Below, piece after piece: positions 44,501 through 54,860 of a stretch of DNA of 64,000 nt. The stretch's first letter is position 1. Each line of letters opens with the position of its first letter. Under the pieces are notes generated by a model. It saw only the letters and a list, made by a program, of their open reading frames with translations, had not been told where the DNA came from and made no database searches. Position numbers and translations under genes: made by a program. The stretch is from the NCBI RefSeq assembly GCF_900142195.1, contig NZ_FRAB01000009.1, positions 94,075 to 158,074 on the forward strand, written 5' to 3'. The stretch is from Paraburkholderia terricola (GTDB lineage: Bacteria; Pseudomonadota; Gammaproteobacteria; Burkholderiales; Burkholderiaceae).

Positions 44501-46711
44501 TCAATCCGCGCGCAATACGATCGTCGCGAGCGGCGGCAGCGTGAGCGATGCCGAATGCGGCCAGCCGTGGCTCGGCATGGCCTCGGTATGGATCACGCCG
44601 CCGTTGCCCATGTTCGAGCCGCCGTACACGCTGGCATCCGTGTTCAGCACCTCCGACCAGCGGCCGCTCTGCGGCATGCCCATCCGGTAACCCAGCCGCG
44701 GCACCGGCGTCATGTTGCAGACGACCACGACTTCGCGGCCCGCGCGATCCGTGCGGCGCCACGCGAACACGCTGTTGCCGCTGTCGTCGCCGATCAGCCA
44801 TTCGAAGCCGCCCGGCTCGCTGTCGAGCAGGTACAGCGCGGGCTCCTCCCGATAGAGCCGGTTGAGATCGCGCACCAGCATCTGCACGCCGTGATGGTTC
44901 GGATCGTCGAGCAGATTCCAATGCGGCGACGCGTCGTGATCGAACTCCGCGAACTGGCCGAATTCGCCGCCCATGAACAGCAGCTTCTTGCCCGGATGCG
45001 TCCACATGAAGCCGAAGTACGCGCGCAGATTGGCGAAGCGCTGCCACGTATCGCCCGGCATCTTGCCGAGCAGCGAGCCCTTGCCGTGCACCACTTCGTC
45101 GTGCGAGAGCGGCAACACGAAGCGCTCGGAATACGCGTACACCATCCCGAAGGTCATGTTGTGGTGATGGTACTGTCGATAGACGGGGTCTTCGGCCATG
45201 TAGTGCAGCGTGTCGTGCATCCAGCCCATGTTCCACTTGAACTGGAAGCCGAGCCCGCCGTCTTCCACGCGCGCCGTCACGCCGGGCCAGGCGGTCGATT
45301 CCTCGGCGATCGTGATCGCGCCCGGCACACCCGGCACGTAGCCCACTTCGTGATTGAGCCGCTTCAGAAACGCGATCGATTCGAGATTTTCCCGGCCGCC
45401 GTAGATGTTCGGCACCCATTCGCCGGCGGCGCGCGAATAGTCGCGATACAGCATCGAGGCGACCGCATCCACGCGCAGGCCGTCGACGTGATAGCGCTTG
45501 AGCCACGCCAGGCCCGAGGCGATCAGGAACGCGCTCACCTCGTGGCGGCCGAGGTTGTAGATCATCGTGTTCCAGTCCTGGTGATAGCCTTCGCGCGGAT
45601 CGGCGTGCTCGTAAAGCGGCGTGCCGTCGAAGTCGACGAGACCGTGCGCGTCGTTCGGAAAATGCGCGGGCACCCAGTCGAGAATCACGCCGAGTCCGGC
45701 TTCGTGCGCCTTGTTGACGAAGCCGGCGAACTGCTCCGGCTTGCCGAAGCGCGCGGACGGCGCGAACTGCCCGAGCGGCTGATAGCCCCACGAACCGCCG
45801 AATGGATGCTCCGCGACCGGCATGAATTCGACGTGCGTGAAGCCCATGCTCTTCACGTAGGGAATCAGCCGCTCGGCGAGCTCTTCCCAGTCGAGGCCGC
45901 GCTGACCTTCCTCGGCGATGCGCAGCCACGATTCGGCATGCACTTCGTAGATCGAGATCGGCGCGCGCGGCGTCTGCTTGCCGGCGCGTGACTGAATCCA
46001 GTCCTGATCGGTCCACGGAAACTGCTCGACCTCGTCGACGTGCGCGACCACCGAGGCGGTGCCGGGCGGCTTCTCCGTTTGCATCGCGCACGGGTCCGCC
46101 TTCAGCGGCAACGGATGGCCGTCGCGAGAGAGCAACTCGTATTTGTAGCGCGTGCCGGCGCCGACCCGCGGCACGAACAACTCCCACACGCCTGCCTGAT
46201 GGCGCAGCCGCATCGGATGACGGCGGCCGTCCCATGCATTGAAGTCGCCCACCACCGAGACGCGCCGCGCGTTCGGCGCCCACACGGCGAAGCGCACGCC
46301 CGGCACGCCGTCGATTTCCATCGGCCGGGAGCCGAGGCATTCGAGCACCGCGTACGGATCGCCGCCGGCGAGACGCCCCAACGGTTCGTCGCCGAGAACC
46401 GGGCCGAATGAATACGTGTCCTCGATCTCCTGCACCACGCCGTGCCAGTCGATGCGCAAGCGATACGGCGCCGCCGAGGCGACGCGCCCCGCGAACAGCC
46501 CGGGCCGCAATTGCTGGAGTTCGCCGAGCGGCGAACCGTCGGCGCGCGAGATCACGCTGACGTGCGCGGCGTTCGGCAACAGCGCGCGCACCATCGGACC
46601 CGCGTCCGTCTGATGCAAGCCTAGCTGCGAGAAAGGATCGGGATGGCGCGCTTCGACGAGCGCGTCGATGTCGAGCGGTTGAAGGCCCACGGCCGGATCG
46701 TGCTCACTCAT
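44501..46711 (-). CDS. glgB: 1,4-alpha-glucan branching enzyme
   Basis: A 736-residue GH13 branching enzyme. The start at 46711 ([20 protein letters not shown]) overlaps the end of treS by 8 nt. It has two N-terminal beta domains (DPFSQLGLH, then [20 protein letters not shown]), [44 protein letters not shown] (nucleophile), [14 protein letters not shown] (acid/base), and [15 protein letters not shown]. It introduces alpha-1,6 branches into the glucan made by GlgE. Confidence 0.97.
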   Translation of the reverse strand: MSEHDPAVGLQPLDIDALVEARHPDPFSQLGLHQTDAGPMVRALLPNAAHVSVISRADGSPLGELQQLRPGLFAGRVASAAPYRLRIDWHGVVQEIEDTYSFGPVLGDEPLGRLAGGDPYAVLECLGSRPMEIDGVPGVRFAVWAPNARRVSVVGDFNAWDGRRHPMRLRHQAGVWELFVPRVGAGTRYKYELLSRDGHPLPLKADPCAMQTEKPPGTASVVAHVDEVEQFPWTDQDWIQSRAGKQTPRAPISIYEVHAESWLRIAEEGQRGLDWEELAERLIPYVKSMGFTHVEFMPVAEHPFGGSWGYQPLGQFAPSARFGKPEQFAGFVNKAHEAGLGVILDWVPAHFPNDAHGLVDFDGTPLYEHADPREGYHQDWNTMIYNLGRHEVSAFLIASGLAWLKRYHVDGLRVDAVASMLYRDYSRAAGEWVPNIYGGRENLESIAFLKRLNHEVGYVPGVPGAITIAEESTAWPGVTARVEDGGLGFQFKWNMGWMHDTLHYMAEDPVYRQYHHHNMTFGMVYAYSERFVLPLSHDEVVHGKGSLLGKMPGDTWQRFANLRAYFGFMWTHPGKKLLFMGGEFGQFAEFDHDASPHWNLLDDPNHHGVQMLVRDLNRLYREEPALYLLDSEPGGFEWLIGDDSGNSVFAWRRTDRAGREVVVVCNMTPVPRLGYRMGMPQSGRWSEVLNTDASVYGGSNMGNGGVIHTEAMPSHGWPHSASLTLPPLATIVLRAD

Positions 46712-49700
46712 AATCGCCCTCGGCCGGATGAGGCGGTGTGGCGGCGCCAGGCGCCTGGGTTGGGGCGTCGTGCGCGGGCGGTGCGCCGGTGTCGCCGAGC
46801 AAACGGCTGGTGAGCGCGGCGAGGCCGCGCACCGGCAAACTGAGCCACGTCGGACGGTTGGCCGCTTCATAGCGGATTTCGTAGGCGGCTTTCTCGATCA
46901 GGAACAGATCGAGCAAGGCCTGTTCGGCCTCGGGCGCGACCAGCGGCGTCGGAGCGTTCGCGGCGGCGGCGCGATATTCGTTGAGGAACGCCTCGGTGGC
47001 GTGCGCGCGGAAACGGTCGAACAGCGCGCGCTTGCGATCGGCGGTCTGCTGCGGCGCGCTTTCCGTGGTGGACTGCGCCGCCGCGCTCGCATACGACAGC
47101 GAGCGCAGCAAGCCGGCGACATCGCGCAACGGACTCGACTTCTGCCGCCGCTCCTCGAGCGAACGCGCGGGCTCGCCTTCGAAATCGATCAGATACGCGT
47201 CGCCCTGCGCGACCAGCACCTGGCCCAGGTGGAAGTCGCCGTGAATGCGGATGCGCAGCGCCTGCGCGTCGTCCTGCACGAGTTTGTCGACCGCCTCGAC
47301 GAGCGCCGCGCGCCGGTCGATCAGGCTTTGCGCCAGCGCCTGGGTTTCGGGGTCCAGCATCTGCGGGATGCGCGGCGCGAGCAGATCGAGCGCGGCGGCG
47401 AGCATCGCCTGCGTGCCGTCGATCCAGGCCTTCACCTGTTCGGCGCTGGCGGGCTCCGGCGCGAACGCCGGGTCGTCGGAAGCCGAGGCGAGCGCCACGT
47501 GCAACTCGCCGAGCCGCCTGCCGATGATGCCGGTCAACGCGCTGTAGCCTTCCACCAGGATCGCTTCGTTGTCGCGGTCGGGCACTTGCGCTTCCGTGTC
47601 GACGGCGACGGCGAGTTCGTCCACCGAGCGGCGCAGGTAGTCGAGCGACCAGTTCCAGGCGTCGCCCTGATTCTCGATAAAGCCTTGCAGGATGGCGAGC
47701 GTGTGCGGCACGCCTTCGGGGTCCACGCGCACCACTTCCCCGTACAGCGGCGCGGTGTTCGCGTAGCCGAGCTGGGTCAGGTAGCGGCTGATTTCCGCTT
47801 CGGGATGCACGCCGCTCACGAGTCGGCGCACCAGCTTCAGCACCGCGGCGTCCGCGATGATCAGCGAACTGTTGCTTTGCTCGGCCGCCAGCCAGCGGAT
47901 GTCGGGCCGCTCGCCGAGATTGTCGAGTTCGGCGAAACGCTCGGTCGGGATGAACTGGATCTCGCTCTTCTGCACGGTCGGCACGACAGCGCGTTCGCGC
48001 AGCTTGCGCAACACGCCGTGCGCGAAGATCGGCAGCGCGAACGCGTCGGTCAGATGGCCGACGTTGCGGCCGCGCCGCACGCGCGCCAACGCCAGTTGAA
48101 TGAACAGCGGCGTGGTGGTTTCGCCGCCCCACGTGATCGCGATCGGCACCACGTAGCGCTCGGTGTGCTTGCCCACGTCCGCCTCGATTTCGGTGAACGC
48201 GAAGCCGCCGTTCGGAATCGTGGTCAACGCGGCGAGGCGCACCGCATGCATCTTCTGATCCTTCGACGCGAACCAGCGGCGCCGGCTCAGCCATGACGGC
48301 AACACTTCGGATTCGAGCAGCCGCACGTTCTCCGGCGTCGGCCCGGCCTGGCCCTCGCGGATCACGATCGTGACGAATTCGGGCAGCGGTTCCGAATGCG
48401 CTTGCGCCCACGTCGGACGTTGACCGCCGGGGCACAGCATGAACCACAGGAAGCCATACGGCGGGAAGGTCAGCAGATACGTGAGTTGGCCGATGGCCGG
48501 GAACACGGAATCGGCGGTCATTTCGATCGGCACCGCGCCGTTGAATTCCGACAGATCCAGTTCCACCGCTTGCGGCGCGCGCGACAGATTCGCCACGCAG
48601 AGAATCGGCGGCTCGTCCGGCAGCTCGCGCAGATACGCGAGTATCTTGCGGTTTTCCGGCTTCAGAAAACGCACCGTGCCGCGTCCGAACGTCTGCTTGG
48701 CGCGCCGGGTGGCGAGCATGCGCCGGGTCCAGTTGAGCAGCGAATGCGGATCGCGGCTTTGCGCTTCCACGTTCACCGCGTCGAAGCCGTACAGCGAACC
48801 CATCACCGGCGGCAGCACCAGTTGCTCGGGATCGGCGCGCGAGAAGCCGCCGTTGCGATCGGACGACCACTGCATCGGCGTGCGAACGCCGTCGCGGTCG
48901 CCGAGGTGGATGTTGTCGCCCATGCCGAGTTCGTCGCCGTAATAGATCACGGGCGTGCCCGGCATCGACAGCAGCAGCGAATTGATCAGTTCGATGCGGC
49001 GGCGGTCGCGCTCCATCAGCGGGGCGAGACGGCGGCGAATGCCGAGGTTCAGCCGCGCGCGGCGATCGCTCGCATAGGTGTTCCACAAGTAGTCGCGCTC
49101 GGAATCCGTAACCATTTCCAGCGTCAGTTCATCGTGATTGCGCAGGAAAATCGCCCACTGGTTCGACGGAGCGAGGTCAGGCGTTTGCCGCATGATGTCG
49201 GTGATCGGGAAGCGGTCCTCGCTCGCGATCGACATGTAGATGCGCGGCATCAGCGGGAAGTGGAATGCCATGTGGCATTCGTCTTCTTCGCCGAAGTATT
49301 CCTTCACGTCTTCCGGCCATTGGTTGGCTTCCGCGAGCAGCATCCGGTTCGGGTATTCCGCGTCGATGGTCGCGCGGATCTTCTTCAGCACCGAATGCGT
49401 TTCGGGCAGGTTTTCGTTGTTGGTGCCTTCGCGTTCGACCAGATACGGCACCGCGTCGAGCCGCAGACCGTCGATGCCCATGTCGAGCCAGAAGCGCATG
49501 ACCTGCAACACCTCGCGCAGCACGGACGGATTGTCGAAGTTCAGATCGGGCTGGTGCGAATAGAAACGGTGCCAGTAATAAGCGCCGGCCACCGGATCGT
49601 GCGTCCAGTTCGACGGCTCCGAATCGATGAAGATGATCCGCGTTTCAAGGTACTTCTGATCGGTGTCCGACCACACGTAGTAGTTGCGATGATTCGAGCC

Positions 49701-50168
49701 GGGCTTCGCGCGGCGTGCGCGCTGGAACCACGGGTGCTGATCCGAGGTGTGGTTGATCACGAGTTCGGTAATCACGCGGATGCCGCGTGCGTGCGCTTCC
49801 TGAATGAAGCGCTTGACGTCGGAGAGCTGTCCGTAGTCCGGGTGCACGTTGCGGTAATCCGCGATATCGTAACCATCGTCGCGTCGCGGCGACGGATAGA
49901 ACGGCAGCAGCCAGATCGCATTCACGCCGAGCTCGGCGATGTAATCGAGCTTCGCGATCAGGCCTGGAAAATCGCCGACGCCGTCGTTGTTCGCGTCGAA
50001 GAACGACTTGATGTGCACCTGATAGATGATCGCGTCCTTGTACCAGAGCGGATCGTCGCTGAGCGCGGCGGGCTTGCCGCGCCGCGACGTCCGCGTTCTG
50101 GCCGCGCCGCCGGTGGCCGCGCTCGTATGAGCTTGCGACGTGGTTTGGGCTGGGTCGTCACGCTTCAT
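46704..50168 (-). CDS. treS: Trehalose synthase / maltokinase fusion
   Basis: A 1154-residue two-enzyme protein. Residues about 40-600 are TreS, interconverting trehalose and maltose: [34 protein letters not shown] (nucleophile, near 237), [17 protein letters not shown] (acid/base), [13 protein letters not shown]. From about 605 to the end is a maltokinase (Pep2/Mak) with an aminoglycoside-phosphotransferase-like fold: [10 protein letters not shown] at its start, [13 protein letters not shown] (near 976, catalytic Asp), and [19 protein letters not shown] (metal-binding Asp). The fusion channels trehalose to maltose to maltose-1-phosphate, the GlgE substrate. Start ATG overlaps the glgE stop (ATGA). 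The Ser/Thr/Ala-rich first 35 residues look disordered. Confidence 0.96.
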   Translation of the reverse strand: MKRDDPAQTTSQAHTSAATGGAARTRTSRRGKPAALSDDPLWYKDAIIYQVHIKSFFDANNDGVGDFPGLIAKLDYIAELGVNAIWLLPFYPSPRRDDGYDIADYRNVHPDYGQLSDVKRFIQEAHARGIRVITELVINHTSDQHPWFQRARRAKPGSNHRNYYVWSDTDQKYLETRIIFIDSEPSNWTHDPVAGAYYWHRFYSHQPDLNFDNPSVLREVLQVMRFWLDMGIDGLRLDAVPYLVEREGTNNENLPETHSVLKKIRATIDAEYPNRMLLAEANQWPEDVKEYFGEEDECHMAFHFPLMPRIYMSIASEDRFPITDIMRQTPDLAPSNQWAIFLRNHDELTLEMVTDSERDYLWNTYASDRRARLNLGIRRRLAPLMERDRRRIELINSLLLSMPGTPVIYYGDELGMGDNIHLGDRDGVRTPMQWSSDRNGGFSRADPEQLVLPPVMGSLYGFDAVNVEAQSRDPHSLLNWTRRMLATRRAKQTFGRGTVRFLKPENRKILAYLRELPDEPPILCVANLSRAPQAVELDLSEFNGAVPIEMTADSVFPAIGQLTYLLTFPPYGFLWFMLCPGGQRPTWAQAHSEPLPEFVTIVIREGQAGPTPENVRLLESEVLPSWLSRRRWFASKDQKMHAVRLAALTTIPNGGFAFTEIEADVGKHTERYVVPIAITWGGETTTPLFIQLALARVRRGRNVGHLTDAFALPIFAHGVLRKLRERAVVPTVQKSEIQFIPTERFAELDNLGERPDIRWLAAEQSNSSLIIADAAVLKLVRRLVSGVHPEAEISRYLTQLGYANTAPLYGEVVRVDPEGVPHTLAILQGFIENQGDAWNWSLDYLRRSVDELAVAVDTEAQVPDRDNEAILVEGYSALTGIIGRRLGELHVALASASDDPAFAPEPASAEQVKAWIDGTQAMLAAALDLLAPRIPQMLDPETQALAQSLIDRRAALVEAVDKLVQDDAQALRIRIHGDFHLGQVLVAQGDAYLIDFEGEPARSLEERRQKSSPLRDVAGLLRSLSYASAAAQSTTESAPQQTADRKRALFDRFRAHATEAFLNEYRAAAANAPTPLVAPEAEQALLDLFLIEKAAYEIRYEAANRPTWLSLPVRGLAALTSRLLGDTGAPPAHDAPTQAPGAATPPHPAEGDYE

Positions 50169-53100
50169 GTCGCACCTTCCGTTGGGATTGGGTTGCCAGC
50201 GTCTGCGTGATAGTCGCTGTCGGCTTCATCCGGCCGGTCGGCGGGCAGGCCGCCGAGCGGCGCGATGCGCCAGATCGAGAACGGCTGGCCCGAGCCGAGC
50301 TGGACGTGCTGCCAGCGGCCATGCCATTCGAAGCGCGCGCCGGTCATCTGATCGGTGACTTCCAGCGCGGCGTGGTCGTGCAGATTCCAGCGCCGGAATG
50401 TCTCCCACGACAGTTCGATATCCGCGCCCTGCTCGTTGAACGGGTCGAGGTTGATCGCGACGACGATCACGTTGTCGCGTGCCTCGGTCGCCTTCTCGAA
50501 GAACAGCACGTGGTCGTTGTGCGCGGGCAGGAAGGTGAGACCCAGATGCGTTTGCAGCGCCGGATTCGCCCGGCGGATCCGGTTCAACGCGCTGATCTCG
50601 CCGACGATGTTGCCCGGCCGGTGCCAGTCCCACGCGCGCAGTTGATACTTCTCGGAGTCGAGATATTCCTCGCTGTTCGGCAGCGCGGCGGCCTCGCACA
50701 ATTCAAAGCCGCTATACACGCCCCACAAGCCGGCCAACGTCGACGCGAGCGCCGCGCGAATCAGAAAACCCGTGCGTCCCTGCGACTGCAAATGCCGCGG
50801 GTTGATATCCGGCGTATTGACGAAGAAGTTCGGCCGGTAGGAATCGCGCGCATCGGTTTGCGTCAGCTCGCTCAGATACTCGATGAAGTCGCGCTTCGAC
50901 TCGCGCCACGTGAAATATGTGTACGACTGCGAGAAGCCGATCTTGCCGAGCCGGTTCATCATGCGTGGCCGCGTGAAGGCTTCCGCGAGGAAGATCGTGT
51001 CGGGGTAGCGCGCGCGCACGTCGTCGATCATCCATTCCCAGAACGGCAGCGGCTTGGTGTGCGGATTGTCGACCCGGAAAATATGCACGCCCGCTTCGAT
51101 CCAGAACAGGATCACGTCGCGCAGCGCGAGCCACAAAGCGGGCTTGGCGTCGTGCGCATAGAAGTCGGGATTGACGATGTCCTGATACTTCTTCGGCGGA
51201 TTCTCCGCGTAACGCAGCGTGCCGTCGGGACGCCAGGCGAACCACGTCGGATGCTCCTTGAGCCACGGATGATCCGGCGAACACTGGATCGCGAAGTCGA
51301 GTGCGATTTCGAGGCCGTGCGCGTGCGCGGCGGCGAGCATCTGCTTGAAGTCGTCGAGCGTGCCGAGCTGCGGATGCACGGCGGTGTGCCCGCCTTCGGC
51401 CGCGCCGATCGCATACGGGCTGCCCACATCGCCCGGCTGCGCGTTCAGCGTGTTGTTACGCCCCTTGCGATTCGCGAGGCCGATCGGATGAATCGGCGGG
51501 AAGTACAACACGTCGAAGCCCATGTCGCGGATGCGCGGCAGTTTCTTCGTGACGTCGGCGAAGGTGCCGTGACGCGATTCGTCGTCGCTCATCGAACGCG
51601 GGAATATCTCGTACCAGCTCGCGAAGCGCGCGGCGGCGCGGTCCGCGTCGATCTTGTAGACCACCGGGTCGCGGCTCAGGAACGGGCGGTGGCGCGCGGC
51701 GGTCATCGCTTTCGCCGTGGCCGGCGCGAGAATCAGCGCGAGCTTCGCTTCGACGTCGGCCTTCGTGAACTGCGTGACGATCCGTTCGAGCGGCTCGGTC
51801 ACCGCGCCTTCCGCCGTTTCCACTTCGGCCAGCACCAGCGCGAACAGATGCGCGGCTTCGTCGAGTTCGAGTTCGACGGTTTGGCCGGCTTTCAGCTTCT
51901 TCTCGATGTGCTCGACCAGCGACGCGAAGTCGTCGCGCCACGCGATCACGGTGAACTCGTGACGGCCGAGGCGTTCGAGCGGAATGCGCGCCTTCCAGAT
52001 GTCGAGGCCGGCGGGCTGCGCCGGAGTCATCAGCACTTCGTGCCAGGCGGTTTCGTCGGCGGCGCGCCAGATCACGGCTGCCGCGATCTTGTCGTGACCT
52101 TCGGCGAAAATCGCCGCGCTGATTTCGGCGCGCTCGCCCACCGAGCGCTTGGCCGCGAAGCGGCCATGATCGACCGAAGGCGTTACGCTCTCGATCGCCA
52201 CGCGCGGCGCATTGAGCGCTTCGAGCACGGCCTTGTGGCCGCTGCGCTTGCTGTTCGGCTTGTCGATCGGCGGCGCGAGACAGATCGGCTTTTCGGTTAC
52301 CGCGCGGAACAGGCGCGCCGCGCCGGGCGCGAGCGTGAAGGGCGTCAAGGTGGCGGGCGTGACGTGGCCGGGCGCGTCGAGCGGCACGAAGCGCGTGAAG
52401 TTGCCCGGCACGCCGGCGAGAAAGCGCGCCGGATCGACGCGCACCGGCGCGCCGAGTTCGGGATTGATCGCGATCAGGATCGCCTCGCCGGCATCGCGCA
52501 GGTCGGCGTGATCGGCGCGCAGCAGGACGGCCGCGGGCGCTCCGGGTCCGCTGAGCGGGCGCAGTTCGCCGTTGGCTTGCAGCGACGAGGTATTGCGCAC
52601 GATCTCGTTCAGGCGCGCGATCGGCTCGGCGAGATCGAATTTTTTTGCCTGGCAGGCGAGCGCGTACTGCGAGGCGTCGCCGCGCGTTTGCGACATCGGT
52701 TCGGTCACGCCGTATTCGAAGCCCATCGGCATCATCCAGCCGGTGCCGATCGAGGCCGCCGTCAACATTGCGCGACGGTAGGCACGCTCGACGATGGCGG
52801 CGTCGTGCGCATCGCTGAACTCGGCGGCGAGGCGCGTGCCGTACGGCGCTTCGGGAAACGCGACCGGCCCGGCGATGCGCGCGAGCGCGGCATGCTCCTC
52901 GACCATCCAGCTCGAACGGAAGTCCCACCAGCGCACCGATGAGAACACGCTGTCGAAGCCCGCGCCTTCGAGGTCCGGCAGATCGCTGCGCGAGAGGCCC
53001 GGCGTCGCGGCGAGAAAACGCACGTTGGGATGCTTCAGGCGCACGGCGTCGCCGAGTTGGCGCCAGACGGCGCCAGGCACGCGATGCGGCGAGTCGAAGC

Positions 53101-53605
53101 GAAAGCCGCCCACGCCGGCGTCGGCCAGCGCGAGCAGTTGGCGCGTCCACCAGTCGGCCAGCGCGGCGCGGCTGCCGGCATCGTTGAAGTTCGCATACGC
53201 GACGTTGTCCTCGCGATGCACATGGCGCGGATCGAGCCGCGCCTCGTCAGACTCGAACGGATGGAACCAGTCGGCGTGTTCGGCGTATAGCGCGCCGTCG
53301 GCGGCCATCCGGTCGATCACGAGATCGACCAGCAAGGTCAGGCCGTTCTGGCTCGCGGCGTCCGCGAGCGTGCGGATCGCGTCGGCGGCGGCTTGCTGAG
53401 TCTCGAACACCGGATGCAGCCGGGCGTGATTGCCGACCACCTGTCCGTGGCCGGCCTGCCCAGGCTCGAAGAGGCTGCCGATCAGCGCGTGATCGAAGCC
53501 CAGCGAGGCCGCGTGAGCGAACCGCGCAGGCCACGCGTCGAGCGGACCAACTAGAAGTGAATGAAAAAAGTAGATCCGCGGCGCGTACCTGTTCGGAGAT
53601 TCCAT
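50165..53605 (-). CDS. glgE: Alpha-1,4-glucan:maltose-1-phosphate maltosyltransferase with extra N-terminal GH13-like domain
   Basis: An 1146-residue protein; GlgE alone is usually about 650-700. Residues about 467-1146 are canonical GlgE: RVAIESVTPSVDHGRFAAK, FDVLYFPPIHPIGLANRKG, FAIQCSPDHPWLKEHPTWF, HIFRVDNPHTKPLPFWEW (nucleophile Asp near 844), IFLAEAFTRPRMMNR (acid/base Glu 29 residues later), YTYFTWRESKRDF. It extends glucans from maltose-1-phosphate. Residues 1-450 form a second, similar barrel: FHSLLVGPL, LTLLVDLVIDRMAAD, GGFRFDSPHRVPG (Asp near 169), and RFLAATPGLSRSD, where the equivalent of Glu is Ala. That copy is probably catalytically dead and may bind glucan or regulate. First gene of the operon. 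Confidence 0.94.
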   Translation of the reverse strand: MESPNRYAPRIYFFHSLLVGPLDAWPARFAHAASLGFDHALIGSLFEPGQAGHGQVVGNHARLHPVFETQQAAADAIRTLADAASQNGLTLLVDLVIDRMAADGALYAEHADWFHPFESDEARLDPRHVHREDNVAYANFNDAGSRAALADWWTRQLLALADAGVGGFRFDSPHRVPGAVWRQLGDAVRLKHPNVRFLAATPGLSRSDLPDLEGAGFDSVFSSVRWWDFRSSWMVEEHAALARIAGPVAFPEAPYGTRLAAEFSDAHDAAIVERAYRRAMLTAASIGTGWMMPMGFEYGVTEPMSQTRGDASQYALACQAKKFDLAEPIARLNEIVRNTSSLQANGELRPLSGPGAPAAVLLRADHADLRDAGEAILIAINPELGAPVRVDPARFLAGVPGNFTRFVPLDAPGHVTPATLTPFTLAPGAARLFRAVTEKPICLAPPIDKPNSKRSGHKAVLEALNAPRVAIESVTPSVDHGRFAAKRSVGERAEISAAIFAEGHDKIAAAVIWRAADETAWHEVLMTPAQPAGLDIWKARIPLERLGRHEFTVIAWRDDFASLVEHIEKKLKAGQTVELELDEAAHLFALVLAEVETAEGAVTEPLERIVTQFTKADVEAKLALILAPATAKAMTAARHRPFLSRDPVVYKIDADRAAARFASWYEIFPRSMSDDESRHGTFADVTKKLPRIRDMGFDVLYFPPIHPIGLANRKGRNNTLNAQPGDVGSPYAIGAAEGGHTAVHPQLGTLDDFKQMLAAAHAHGLEIALDFAIQCSPDHPWLKEHPTWFAWRPDGTLRYAENPPKKYQDIVNPDFYAHDAKPALWLALRDVILFWIEAGVHIFRVDNPHTKPLPFWEWMIDDVRARYPDTIFLAEAFTRPRMMNRLGKIGFSQSYTYFTWRESKRDFIEYLSELTQTDARDSYRPNFFVNTPDINPRHLQSQGRTGFLIRAALASTLAGLWGVYSGFELCEAAALPNSEEYLDSEKYQLRAWDWHRPGNIVGEISALNRIRRANPALQTHLGLTFLPAHNDHVLFFEKATEARDNVIVVAINLDPFNEQGADIELSWETFRRWNLHDHAALEVTDQMTGARFEWHGRWQHVQLGSGQPFSIWRIAPLGGLPADRPDEADSDYHADAGNPIPTEGAT

Positions 53606-54081
53606 CGGTCGTTTCCAGATTCGTCCTGCTGCGGTGTGGATGCAATGGGCATGCGATCACAACGTTCGTTGGGCTTCCAGGGCCGGGTACCGCGCGATGA
53701 ATGAAGCGTAGGCGCGTATCGGTCAATGTAGTGCAAAGATCGTCACGCCGCTGGCCAAGTGAAGCGCATTTTGACGCCAGGCGTCGGACGCACGGGTGGG
53801 CCAGTTCAATGCGCGTAGGCGCAGCAAGGCTTGTGCCAAGCGTGTCGCGAGCGGAACGTGGGATGCGCGAACGTGCGCCCTGTCGGGAAGCGCGCTGAAA
53901 GGTGGAAGCGAAGCGGCGTTCGCTGGCGGGGACGGCCTGCGTGTAAAACGGGCGGAGGTGGTCCGGGTTTTACACGAGACGGTTGAGACGGGGATGGTCA
54001 CTGCCGCGCACGAGGCGCGAGCGCGGCGGCAGGTGATATTGCGCTAAGCGCGCTAAGGGCATTGCCGCGCGCGAGGCACGG
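53606..54081. other. Upstream region of the glgE/tre operon, no convincing gene
   Basis: About 475 bp between glgE and the DUF1345 gene. Short open frames exist on both strands (for example 53723-54001 minus and 53796-54047 plus) but have Arg/Ala/Ser shadow-like composition and no recognised domain. The operon promoter should be here; a minus-strand TTGACC at about 53719-53724 is a possible -35 without a clear -10. It holds the inverted repeat listed next. Confidence 0.45.
53941..53975. promoter_or_regulatory. Inverted repeat GTGTAAAAC-N17-GTTTTACAC upstream of glgE
   Basis: GTGTAAAAC (53941-53949) and its exact inverse GTTTTACAC (53967-53975) are 17 nt apart, 336 bp upstream of glgE. It could be an operator for a dimeric regulator or an RNA hairpin. 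There is no T-run beyond it to make a terminator. No adjacent regulator gene points to a binding protein. Confidence 0.4.
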
Positions 54082-54744
54082 TCACGAACCGAGCAGCCCC
54101 GCCGCGATATTCACGCAAAGCCCAAGCACCGCGACGTTGAAGTAGAACGACAGAATGGATTGCGCGAGCGCGGCGCGGCGAATCGAGCGCGAGCGCAGCA
54201 CCACGTCGGCGGTCTGCGAGGCCACGGCGATGGTGAAGGAGAAGTACAGAAAGTCCCAATAGTCCGGCTCGAGCGCATGGTCGGGAAACAGGAGCGCGGT
54301 TTCCGTGGCGTCGGTGTCGTAGTAAAGCCGCGCGTAGTGCAGCGCGAAAATGGTCGGGATCATGAACCACGCGCCCATCAGCGTGAGTCCGGTGAGCACG
54401 TAGTGCCATACGGTCGAGGCGCCGGCCGTGCCTTTTATCGAGGCCAGTTCGAGCACGATCGCGGCAATGCTCGCGACCGTCGCCACGCAGATCACGAACA
54501 GCACCACGCCCGCGTTTTCATCGTCGCGTCGGGCGAAGGCGCGGACCCGGCTTTCGTCGGCCGCGGCCATGTGCACCCAGATCAGCAGCAGATAGCTCCA
54601 GACGGCTGCGTCCCAGCCGGCCAGTATGCGGACCATCGGCCGCGCCGGCTCGGGCACGAACAGCGCCGCCACGATGCCGACGACGAGGCCGGCCAGCATG
54701 CGCGGGCGATTGCGAAAAACCTGCGGATAATATTTTGCGGGCAT
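54082..54744 (-). CDS. DUF1345 domain-containing membrane protein
   Basis: A 220-residue integral membrane protein with about five hydrophobic helices (starting [19 protein letters not shown]). It carries the DUF1345 signature [30 protein letters not shown], followed by [17 protein letters not shown]. The FSF-T-A-S-QT-D segment is the most conserved part of this family and resembles a pore-lining or channel-like motif. Function unknown. It is divergent from the phosphatase gene. Confidence 0.9.
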   Translation of the reverse strand: MPAKYYPQVFRNRPRMLAGLVVGIVAALFVPEPARPMVRILAGWDAAVWSYLLLIWVHMAAADESRVRAFARRDDENAGVVLFVICVATVASIAAIVLELASIKGTAGASTVWHYVLTGLTLMGAWFMIPTIFALHYARLYYDTDATETALLFPDHALEPDYWDFLYFSFTIAVASQTADVVLRSRSIRRAALAQSILSFYFNVAVLGLCVNIAAGLLGS

Positions 54745-54860
54745 GGAATAGAGGTGGGGAGACGTCCGTGCCGCGGATTCTACGCGGCCTGGAGCGCTCG
54801 CCGTGCGTTAGGATCGGCAACGCGCATACGTATTCGCCCACGCGGCATTATCATGAACAC

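Noticed and set aside
44403..46340. 1385-residue open frame that would extend glgX upstream through glgB
   Set aside because: The first about 650 codons are Arg-rich out-of-frame reading of glgB. The real GlgX starts at 44402 with a good ribosome site and CBM48-type N-terminus.
50207..52942. 911-residue plus-strand open frame opposite glgE
   Set aside because: Composition is typical of a reverse-complement frame (Arg, Val, His, Gln), with no start signal or domain.
53723..54047. Short frames of 83-92 residues upstream of glgE
   Set aside because: Both strands are open, neither has a ribosome site or family similarity, and codon use is unlike neighbouring genes.
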